A DNA stretch of 12,663 bases from Phycisphaerales bacterium (GTDB lineage: Bacteria; Planctomycetota; Phycisphaerae; Phycisphaerales; UBA1924). Every line of letters begins with the position of its first letter. Position 1 is the first letter of the stretch. This document shows positions 6,909-12,663 of the stretch, piece after piece. Under the pieces are notes generated by a model. That model was not told the origin of the DNA, did no database searches, and saw only the letters and a list, made by a program, of their open reading frames with translations. The stretch lies in the NCBI GenBank assembly GCA_026982035.1, contig JALSHW010000264.1, positions 1 through 12,663 of the forward strand, given 5' to 3'. The translations under genes were made by a program, and so were the position numbers.

Positions 6909-8496
6909 CTTGTGTTGCCAAGGTGAGGATATTGGTTTGGGTCATTTGGTCTTCGGTGAGTTGGCCTTTGATTTGGCCGTCGCCCATGACGAGGATTCGG
7001 TCGGAGAGGGCCAGGAGTTCGGGCATTTCTGAGGAGACCAAGAGGATGGCGAGGCCGTCGTCGGCGGCGTGGCGGATGAGTTTGTAGATTTCGGATTTGG
7101 TGCCGACATCGATGCCTCGGGTGGGTTCGTCGAGGAGGAGGACTTTGGTGTTTTCGGTCATCCAGCGGGCGATGAGGAGTTTTTGTTGGTTGCCTCCGGA
7201 GAGTTCGCCTGGGGTGGTTTGGGAGAGGGAGGCGGTTTTGATTTGGAAGCGGTTGATTCGTTTGGCGACGGCGTCGAGTTCTGTGGCGCGGTCGCGGATG
7301 CCCAGGGGATTGGCCATGGTGTGCATAACTGGGGCGAGGATGTTTTCGTCGATGCCGAGGTTGAAGAAGAGGCCTTGGATGCGGCGGTCTTCAGGGACAT
7401 AGCCGAGTCCGGCGGCCATTGCGGTGCGGATGCCTTTGCCGAGGATTTGGGTGTTGTCGATGGTGACGGAGCCCTTGGCGCGGGTGTCGATGTTGAAGAT
7501 GGCGTCGAAGAGTTCGGAACGACCTGCGCCGACGAGGCCTCCGATGCCGAGGACTTCGCCGGGGTGGAGGTCGAGGTTGCAATCGTCGAGTTTGCCTGGG
7601 GAAGAGATGTTGCGGACTTTGAGGATGGGTTCGGCTGAGAGATCGACTGGGTGGTCGGCGGTGCCGATTTGGGTTTTGAGGGCTTGGGTTTCGATTGATT
7701 GGCTGGAGGATTGGTTGGTGTTGTCGGATTTATTTTTGAGGGCTTCGATGCGTCGGCCGATCATTTGTTCGACGAGGGTGGGTTCGTCGATTTTGGAGAC
7801 GATATTGGTGGCGACGAACTTGCCGTCGCGGAGAATGGTGACGCGGTCGCAGCAGGTGAAGATTTCGCTCATGCGGTGGGAGACATAGATGATGGTGAGG
7901 CCTTGGGAGGCGAGGTCGCGGGTGATGTCCATGAGGATGGACGCTTCGGAGATTGAGAGAGAGGATGTGGGTTCGTCGAGGACGATGACTTTGGCGATCA
8001 TGGAGCCATCGGGGTTTTTGTCGAGGGAGGCGGCGATCTGGCAGATTTGGCGTCGGCCTGGGGAGAGGTAGCCGAGGGGTTTGGAGACATCAATATCGGG
8101 ATCGAGTTGGTGGACCAGGGCGGCGGCTCGGCGTTTCATCTCGGCGAAATCGACGGTCATGCCTTTGGTGGGGATGTCGTGGAGGCAGAGGTTTTCTGCG
8201 ACGGAGAGGTTTGGGCATTGGGCGAGTTCTTGGTGGACGATTCGGATGCCGGCGTGGAATGCGTCGTCGAGGGAGCCGGGGATGAGTTTGCGGCCGTTGA
8301 TGACGACGGTGCCTGTGTTTTGTGCGTGGAGGCCTGCGAGGATTTTGCCAAGGGTGGATTTGCCTGCGCCGTTTTCGCCCATGAGGGCGTGAACCTCTCC
8401 GGGATAGAAGGAGACGGTGACATCGTCGAGTGCTTGGGTGATGCCGAAGCGTTTGGAGATGTTGGTGGCGATCAGGTTGGGGGTGGGATCAGACAT
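6883..8496 (-). CDS. rbsA: Sugar ABC importer, double ATPase subunit (RbsA/MglA type)
   Basis: This 537-residue protein has two fused ABC ATPase domains that power a CUT2-family monosaccharide importer at the inner membrane. N-terminal half: Walker A GENGAGKST (40-48), Q-loop Gln89, signature LSPGRRQ (144-150), Walker B VIVLDEP (170-176) and switch His207. C-terminal half: degenerate Walker A GLVGAGRSE (320-328), clean signature ELSGGNQQ (431-438) and Walker B VLLLDEPTRG (452-461). Unequal sites are usual in this family. The linker at about 254-288 is rich in Asn, Gln, Ser and Thr and looks longer than in E. coli RbsA. The gene starts 9 bases after the binding-protein stop; its AGGA abuts the ATG, so translational coupling is likely. 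The sugar carried is unknown; the rbs symbol marks the family. Its 3' end contains the terminator of the convergent GH31 gene. Confidence 0.9.
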   Translation of the reverse strand: MSDPTPNLIATNISKRFGITQALDDVTVSFYPGEVHALMGENGAGKSTLGKILAGLHAQNTGTVVINGRKLIPGSLDDAFHAGIRIVHQELAQCPNLSVAENLCLHDIPTKGMTVDFAEMKRRAAALVHQLDPDIDVSKPLGYLSPGRRQICQIAASLDKNPDGSMIAKVIVLDEPTSSLSISEASILMDITRDLASQGLTIIYVSHRMSEIFTCCDRVTILRDGKFVATNIVSKIDEPTLVEQMIGRRIEALKNKSDNTNQSSSQSIETQALKTQIGTADHPVDLSAEPILKVRNISSPGKLDDCNLDLHPGEVLGIGGLVGAGRSELFDAIFNIDTRAKGSVTIDNTQILGKGIRTAMAAGLGYVPEDRRIQGLFFNLGIDENILAPVMHTMANPLGIRDRATELDAVAKRINRFQIKTASLSQTTPGELSGGNQQKLLIARWMTENTKVLLLDEPTRGIDVGTKSEIYKLIRHAADDGLAILLVSSEMPELLALSDRILVMGDGQIKGQLTEDQMTQTNILTLATQEKTFAQAT

Positions 8497-8505
8497 TCCT
8501 AAAGA

Positions 8506-9576
8506 TCAATCTTCGCCGAGCCAGAGTTTCCAACCCTTGGCGAACTCTTCGGCGTCTTCTGATGTGACAATGTCAAAATCGGCATAGACCATGGAGGATG
8601 CGGGGCTGCGGTCGAAGTGGAGTTTGTCGACGATCATCTCGACGGATTTTTCGCCCCAGCCGAAGTAAGGTTGTCCGACGAGGACTTGGACTTGGCCTTT
8701 CATGGCGTATTCGAGTGGGAGTGGGAGGGGATCCATGGAGACGATTTTGGCGTTTTCGTAGATGCCGTCGAGTGCGTTGTCGGTGTAGAGGGGCCAGCCG
8801 CCGACGAGTGCCCAGCCGGTGATGTCTGGGTTTGCGGTTTGGACTTGCTGCATTTTGGCGGCGGCTTCGGTTGCGGTTTCGGGCATGAAGGAGTAGACCA
8901 TTGGGGTCTCGATGCCTTCGTACTCGGCGGCTTGTTCGACGACGCCGTTGACTCGGGCTTGGAGGTTTGTGGCGGCGGGGTTGCCGGTGAGGACGGCGAC
9001 TTTGCCCTGGTTGCCCATGACCTTGGCGAGTTGGCGCATGACTTCTTTGCCGGCTTGGAAGTCGTCTACGCCGTAGTAGGCCATGCGTCCGGAGTCTGGT
9101 GCATCGGAGTCGAAGGTGACGACGATGACGCCTTTGTCGACGGCGGCTTTGAGGGCGTTGGTCAGGAGGTTGGCGTCGGTGCAGGAGATGGCGATGCCGT
9201 CGACACCTGAGGCGACGAGTTGTTCGACATACTGGGCTTGGAGTTGGGCATCTTCCATGGACGGGGTTTGCCAGAGGATTTCGACGGTGGCGCCGTCGAG
9301 TTCTTCGGTAAGGCGATTGCCTGCTGCGAAGGCGCCGTTTTTGGCGGCGAGGAAGACTGGGTTGGAGTTGCTTTTGGCGATGACGCCGATTTTGTAGGTG
9401 ATTTCGTCGTGGGCGTGATCGCCGTGATCGTCATGATCGCCGTGGTCATTGTTTTCGCTGTGGTCGTGGCCGTGATCGTCGGTGGCGGCTTTTTCGGAAT
9501 CGGTGCTGCCTGAGCAACCGACCAGAGCGAGGGCGGACATGGAAAGGAGTGAGAGGAATGTGTTTTGGATTCGCAT
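8506..9576 (-). CDS. rbsB: Sugar ABC importer, substrate-binding lipoprotein with His-rich linker
   Basis: This 356-residue protein captures sugar outside the inner membrane and delivers it to the permease. It has a lipoprotein signal peptide with the lipobox LVGC (lipidated Cys21). Residues 33-58 form a linker dominated by His, Asp and Gly (DHGHDH, NDHGDHDDHGDH, AHDE) with eight histidines. From about residue 60 the fold is the periplasmic-binding-protein type of the ribose/galactose family: YKIGVIAKSNSNPVF, DGIAISCTDANLL, VIVVTFDSDAPDSGRMAYYG, KVAVLTGNPAATN and GWALVGGWPL. The ATG follows GGAG at good spacing and lies 20 bases after the permease gene. The His-rich linker is unusual for a sugar-binding protein; it may bind metal or be a flexible hydrophilic tether. 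The ligand is unknown, with glucose or another alpha-glucan product suggested only by context. Confidence 0.9.
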   Translation of the reverse strand: MRIQNTFLSLLSMSALALVGCSGSTDSEKAATDDHGHDHSENNDHGDHDDHGDHAHDEITYKIGVIAKSNSNPVFLAAKNGAFAAGNRLTEELDGATVEILWQTPSMEDAQLQAQYVEQLVASGVDGIAISCTDANLLTNALKAAVDKGVIVVTFDSDAPDSGRMAYYGVDDFQAGKEVMRQLAKVMGNQGKVAVLTGNPAATNLQARVNGVVEQAAEYEGIETPMVYSFMPETATEAAAKMQQVQTANPDITGWALVGGWPLYTDNALDGIYENAKIVSMDPLPLPLEYAMKGQVQVLVGQPYFGWGEKSVEMIVDKLHFDRSPASSMVYADFDIVTSEDAEEFAKGWKLWLGED

Positions 9577-9596
9577 GATTGCTCCGGTTCGTGTGA

Positions 9597-10847
9597 TTAG
9601 GCCCTGCGGGCTTGGATTCTTTGTTTGGTTTGATCGATGACCACCGCGATGATGATGGCGGCGCCCATGACGATTTGATTATAACTGGTATCGACCGAGA
9701 AGATAATCAGGGTGTTGTTGATGAGTTGGATGATGATGGCTCCGAGGACGGCTCCGATGACGGTGCCTCGGCCTCCCATGAGGGAGGCGCCGCCGATGAC
9801 GGTGGCGGCGATGACTTGGAGTTCGTAGGCGTTGCCAGCGTTGGTTTCGGCGGCTCCGTAGTAGCCCAGGTAGATGCAGGCCGAGAGGCCGCAGAGGGCA
9901 CCGGTGATGGTGTAGACGAGGATTTTGACTTTTTTGACGGGGATACCGGCGTATTTGGCGGCGGTTTCATTGCCGCCGATGGCGAAAACGCGGCGACCAA
10001 AGACGGTTTTTGAGAGGACGAACCAGCCGGCGATGGCGGTGAGGATCATGATGATGACGAGTACGGGGTAGACGCCGTAGAACTCGGCTTTGAAGAATCC
10101 TGTGGTGAAGGAGGTTGGGAAGCCGCCGATGGATTGTGTGCCGAAGAGTCCTTGTGGGATGACGACGGTGAGGCCTCGGAGGATGGCCATCATGCCCAGG
10201 GTGATGACAAATGGGTGGACGCTGAGTCCTTCGCTCATGGCGCCGTTGGCAAAGCCGCAGATTGTGCCGACGGTCATGCAGGTGAGCAGGGCAAGGGGGA
10301 CGGCGATGTACCATCCGGTTTCGGGGGGGAGGTTGGTGAGGACCATCGCGCCGACGATGGCGCAGAGGCCATAGATGGAGCCGACGGAGAGGTCAATGCC
10401 TGCGAGGATGATGACGCCGGTCATGCCGACGGCGATGATGGCGAAGAAGCTCGCGTTGGTGGCGATGAGGACGAGGTTTGATTTGTTGAAGAAGCGGTTG
10501 ACGGAGCGGACCTGGATGAGTGTGCGGTCCGCTGAGTCGTAGCGTTCGATGGTGTTGGAGGAGTATTCGGTGGTTTGGCCGTCGAGGGTGACGCGGTAGC
10601 CGGCGATTTTGTTTGCGGCGAGGAATTCGTGTTCGTTGCCTTGGGTGTCGAGGCGGACGATGGTGGCGTTTTCGTGGAGTTTGATGAGGGTTTTTTGTTT
10701 GATTGGCGGTGTGAGGACGCCGTAGAGGGAGAGGAGTGCCATGATGAGGATGATGACAAGGACCAATCCGGACTCTTGGTGTGCCAGGAGCCGTTTGAGG
10801 AGTGGGGGATTGGGATTTTTTGGTGGAGCGTTTTTCGCTTTGGTCAC
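9597..10847 (-). CDS. rbsC: Sugar ABC importer, permease subunit with N-terminal extracytoplasmic insert
   Basis: This 416-residue inner-membrane permease of the RbsC/XylH/MglC family forms the channel of the importer. The GTG start follows GAGG at a spacing of six. The first membrane helix lies at about 27-45. The conserved core follows from about 120: FFAIIAVGMTGVIILAGIDL (134-153) continuing into SVGS, SVHPFVITLGMMAILRG, FAIGGNETAAKYAGIPVKKV, VIGGASLMGGRGTVIGAVLG and a last helix ending near VVIDQTKQR. E. coli RbsC has about 320 residues. Most of the excess is a hydrophilic segment at about 46-117, between helices one and two, which should face outward if the topology follows the family. 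Its many alternating polar and hydrophobic residues suggest beta structure. It is first of the three importer genes, 62 bases after the pseudopilin-like gene. Confidence 0.9.
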   Translation of the reverse strand: MTKAKNAPPKNPNPPLLKRLLAHQESGLVLVIILIMALLSLYGVLTPPIKQKTLIKLHENATIVRLDTQGNEHEFLAANKIAGYRVTLDGQTTEYSSNTIERYDSADRTLIQVRSVNRFFNKSNLVLIATNASFFAIIAVGMTGVIILAGIDLSVGSIYGLCAIVGAMVLTNLPPETGWYIAVPLALLTCMTVGTICGFANGAMSEGLSVHPFVITLGMMAILRGLTVVIPQGLFGTQSIGGFPTSFTTGFFKAEFYGVYPVLVIIMILTAIAGWFVLSKTVFGRRVFAIGGNETAAKYAGIPVKKVKILVYTITGALCGLSACIYLGYYGAAETNAGNAYELQVIAATVIGGASLMGGRGTVIGAVLGAIIIQLINNTLIIFSVDTSYNQIVMGAAIIIAVVIDQTKQRIQARRA

Positions 10848-10909
10848 GGGTCGCCTCGATCAATCGTCATGGTCGTGGTGAGGGAGGGTTGTTTTATGTG
10901 TTGAGTGGA

Positions 10910-11908
10910 TCAGTCCATTGTGCGGACATAGCGGCTTCGGCCTGGTTTGTAGAGATTCATGCTGAGGCCTTCGGATTTTATTTCGTTTCGGAGTTCCTCG
11001 GAAAGACCATTGGCGTTTGGATCGGCGAAGAAAGTTCGTTGTGGATTTTTGGTGATAAACTCAACATGACCATCCGTGAAGGCGAAAAAACCACCTTCAT
11101 CGCCATGGTTGTCGATTTCAGCGTACCCAGTTATCTTGTTGTATTTCACATCATCAAGCACCGATTGGGTTTCTTGACCTGGTTGATCCGATTGCCAGTT
11201 GTATCCATACCACGCATTGAGTGCAATGTCATTGGTGTTGGTTTCGTCGCCGAAGAAGGGGATTGAGTATGGGAGTCCGGGTTCGTCTAGGCGAAGGCCA
11301 GCGATGTAGATGTAGCTGATGTTGTATCCGATGACTTGATTTACAGACCCGGCAGGTTCTGGGACTTTATCAATCCGGTCAGAATCGCTGTATCGATCGT
11401 TATCAGCAAAGGGACGAGGGAAATAACTGTCAGCGTTGTCGCGGGCACAGAGAAGGGCTTCAAAGGCGTCCATGTACCCTTCCATCACAGGGGTTTTTTT
11501 GCCGTTTGGGTAGGCCCCGAATCCGCCAATCATCGAACCGACATATCCGACATCGCCTGTTGTTGGGGCAGGGCCTCCGTCCCAGGTGGCGTCGCCGATC
11601 TGCATTAGTGAGAAGAATCCGGCGAGCCCACCAGCACCTGACTGTTTTCGGATCACGGTGTCACGGTCTGGATAGGGTTGAGATCGATTTTCTGTGGGAA
11701 TCATTGGGAGCCAGCCCTTATTGTCATCGCCATACATGGTCATGGCTTGGGCAATTGTTCGATTGCTGACTTGGCATTTGATGTCTTGTGCTGATTGTCG
11801 TGCTTTGCCGAGTGCTGGGAGGAGGATTCCTATGAGCAGGGCGATGATGGCGATGACGACCAGGAGTTCGATGAGGGTGAATGCCTGTTGCCGGCGGGTG
11901 GGGTGCAT
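10910..11908 (-). CDS. Pseudopilin-like protein with prepilin leader (planctomycete type)
   Basis: The frame is open to 12004, but the ATG at 11908 is chosen. It puts the leader MHPTRRQQA directly before [18 protein letters not shown] and follows AAGGA in the leader RNA, giving 332 residues. Cleavage is expected between Ala9 and Phe10, with the conserved Glu at mature position 5 (Glu14); Ala replaces the usual Gly at -1. One N-terminal membrane helix then anchors a soluble domain. Near the C-terminus His268 and Asp279-Gly280 (HGDEGG...FTDGHVEFI) give a variant of the His-X9-Asp-Gly motif, with ten residues between. These proteins are numerous in Planctomycetota and often sit beside sugar genes; their function is not established. 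The importer genes follow on the same strand after 62 bases with no terminator seen. Sampled composition lacks the G-over-C skew of its neighbours. Confidence 0.87.
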   Translation of the reverse strand: MHPTRRQQAFTLIELLVVIAIIALLIGILLPALGKARQSAQDIKCQVSNRTIAQAMTMYGDDNKGWLPMIPTENRSQPYPDRDTVIRKQSGAGGLAGFFSLMQIGDATWDGGPAPTTGDVGYVGSMIGGFGAYPNGKKTPVMEGYMDAFEALLCARDNADSYFPRPFADNDRYSDSDRIDKVPEPAGSVNQVIGYNISYIYIAGLRLDEPGLPYSIPFFGDETNTNDIALNAWYGYNWQSDQPGQETQSVLDDVKYNKITGYAEIDNHGDEGGFFAFTDGHVEFITKNPQRTFFADPNANGLSEELRNEIKSEGLSMNLYKPGRSRYVRTMD

Positions 11909-11984
11909 TTGGTGGTGTCCTTGTTTGAGCGAGCGGCTTTGATGTTCAGCGTGGTGTTGGCTGATGGTGTATGGTTCAGTTCTG

Positions 11985-12014
11985 CAAAAATGAGGGCAAT
12001 TCAAAAATAGCCCT
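11985..12014 (-). terminator. Hairpin plus T-run in leader of pseudopilin-like gene, possible attenuator
   Basis: On the - strand AGGGC pairs with GCCCT (12010-12014 with 11993-11997). Inside them a T-T mismatch and an ATT/AAT pair close a TTTG loop, and CATTTTTG follows. The structure would lie just downstream of the predicted promoter start near 12023. It could be an attenuator, or a terminator for weak antisense transcription from the neighbouring gene. The stem is short, so strength is doubtful. Confidence 0.35.
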
Positions 12015-12029
12015 TTGTTTCCAACCGCG

Positions 12030-12058
12030 ACTTTACTGGATCAAATCCCTTGCGTCAA
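12030..12058 (-). promoter_or_regulatory. Candidate sigma70 promoter for pseudopilin-importer genes
   Basis: On the - strand TTGACG (complement of 12053-12058) and TAAAGT (complement of 12030-12035) are exactly 17 bases apart, matching consensus at 5 of 6 and 4 of 6. Transcription would start near 12023, about 115 bases before the ATG at 11908. No convincing promoter was seen in the 62 bases before the permease gene, so this one may drive all four genes. Confidence 0.5.
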
Positions 12059-12070
12059 CAGGTAATGGCC

Positions 12071-12663
12071 ATGTCTGCAAATCAGTTTTCAATTTCTTCA
12101 ACTTATTCCACACTGTGGCGGGTGATTTTGGCCGGGATGTGGCTGATCTGGGTGGTGGAATGCCCGGCCAATACTGGTTCAGGATTGATGGTTGATCGGG
12201 AGGGGAAAGCCCAAGAGGGCTTGAAAACAGGGGATTCTGTGCGATTGGGGCCTCGATTTGGGCCTCAATGGGCTCGGGGGATGGTGTGGTATCAGGTGTT
12301 CCCGGAGCGGTTTGCCAATGGGAATCCGGGGAATGATCCTGAGCAGCGGGGGAGTACGACGGTTTTATGGGACCAGCCCTTTGATGAGCCGACGATTGAG
12401 GAGATTGAACGGGCGTGGATGCTCTCGGCTGGGGAACCGACGCGGTATGGGTATGACCCAGGGCGAGCCGGGGGGGCGATTGCCAATGTGATCTATCAAC
12501 GGCGATATGGAGGGGATTTACAAGGGCTTTTGGCCCGGCTTGATGATTTGCAGGCGTTGGGGGTGGGGGGGATCTACCTGTGTCCGGTGTTTACTTCGAC
12601 CTCGCTGCATAAATATGACGCGGCGGATCATCGGCATATTGACCCGACGCTTGGGCATCCTGG
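12071..12663 (+). CDS. Exported GH13 neopullulanase/cyclomaltodextrinase-like enzyme, 3'-truncated
   Basis: The frame is open from 12011 through the window end. The ATG at 12071 (AGG eight bases upstream) is preferred over the ATG at 12065, whose spacing is too short. 197 residues are visible. Residues 1 to about 35 are signal-like: a hydrophobic segment VILAGMWLIWVV, then ECPANTGSG. Cys31 lacks a proper lipobox, so a lipoprotein is doubtful. The GH13 barrel begins at WARGMVWYQVFPERFANGNP (residues 67-86). Next comes RYGGDLQGLLARLDDLQALG, and then YLCPVFTSTSLHKYDAADH followed by IDPTLGHP. The HKYDxxDxxxIDPxxG pattern is characteristic of neopullulanase, cyclomaltodextrinase and related enzymes that cut starch, pullulan or cyclodextrins. 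The four catalytic regions lie beyond the window. It is divergent from the pseudopilin-importer genes and fits the alpha-glucan theme. The family call is firm, the exact activity is not. Confidence 0.88.
   Translation, partial: MSANQFSISSTYSTLWRVILAGMWLIWVVECPANTGSGLMVDREGKAQEGLKTGDSVRLGPRFGPQWARGMVWYQVFPERFANGNPGNDPEQRGSTTVLWDQPFDEPTIEEIERAWMLSAGEPTRYGYDPGRAGGAIANVIYQRRYGGDLQGLLARLDDLQALGVGGIYLCPVFTSTSLHKYDAADHRHIDPTLGHP

Noticed and set aside
7069..7638. 189-residue + strand frame opposite the ATPase, and a similar 197-residue one at 8617-9210
   Set aside because: Highly acidic Gly/Asp/Glu/Val products arise from antisense reading of a skewed gene; the - strand frames carry the ABC and binding-protein motifs.
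11909..12004. Longer start for the pseudopilin-like protein
   Set aside because: It would add 32 residues before the short basic prepilin leader, and the predicted promoter and hairpin end only just upstream of it.

Overview
The window looks like a chromosomal piece of a planctomycete, most likely class Phycisphaerae. The signs are a PEP-CTERM-like sorting tail with the VPTPSS core, a secreted enzyme ending in a paired CPADLTGEGDLNFLDVSAF-type dockerin module, and a pseudopilin-like protein with the [19 protein letters not shown] leader. This assignment rests on family knowledge recalled without a search.

Layout, left to right. 1-596 (+) is the 3' part of an exonuclease III gene. 791-1492 (+) is a small secreted PEP-CTERM protein that ends in a strong terminator. 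1652-4417 (-) is a large exported GH13 alpha-amylase-type enzyme with a C-terminal dockerin pair. 4669-6828 (+) is an exported GH31 alpha-glucosidase, divergent from the amylase. 10847-6883 (-) is a ribose-type (CUT2) sugar ABC importer in the order permease, lipoprotein binding protein, double ATPase. 11908-10910 (-) is a pseudopilin-like protein just upstream of the importer on the same strand. 12071 to the end (+) is the 5' part of a second exported GH13 enzyme of the neopullulanase/cyclomaltodextrinase kind.

Taken together, 0.7-12.6 kb reads as an alpha-glucan utilisation locus. Extracytoplasmic GH13 and GH31 enzymes would cut starch-like glucans to small sugars, which a lipoprotein-dependent importer would bring in. 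The PEP-CTERM protein and the pseudopilin-like protein may be surface or envelope partners. No SusC/SusD-like proteins and no regulator gene are visible. Exonuclease III appears unrelated to this theme.

The non-coding gaps (597-790, 1493-1651, 4418-4668, 11909-12070) are all under 300 bases. They hold candidate promoters, hairpins and short tandem duplications, listed separately. No tRNA, rRNA, CRISPR array, insertion sequence or phage gene was recognised. The + strand is G-rich over C across genes of both orientations, except in the PEP-CTERM and pseudopilin-like genes, where sampled lines show no skew.
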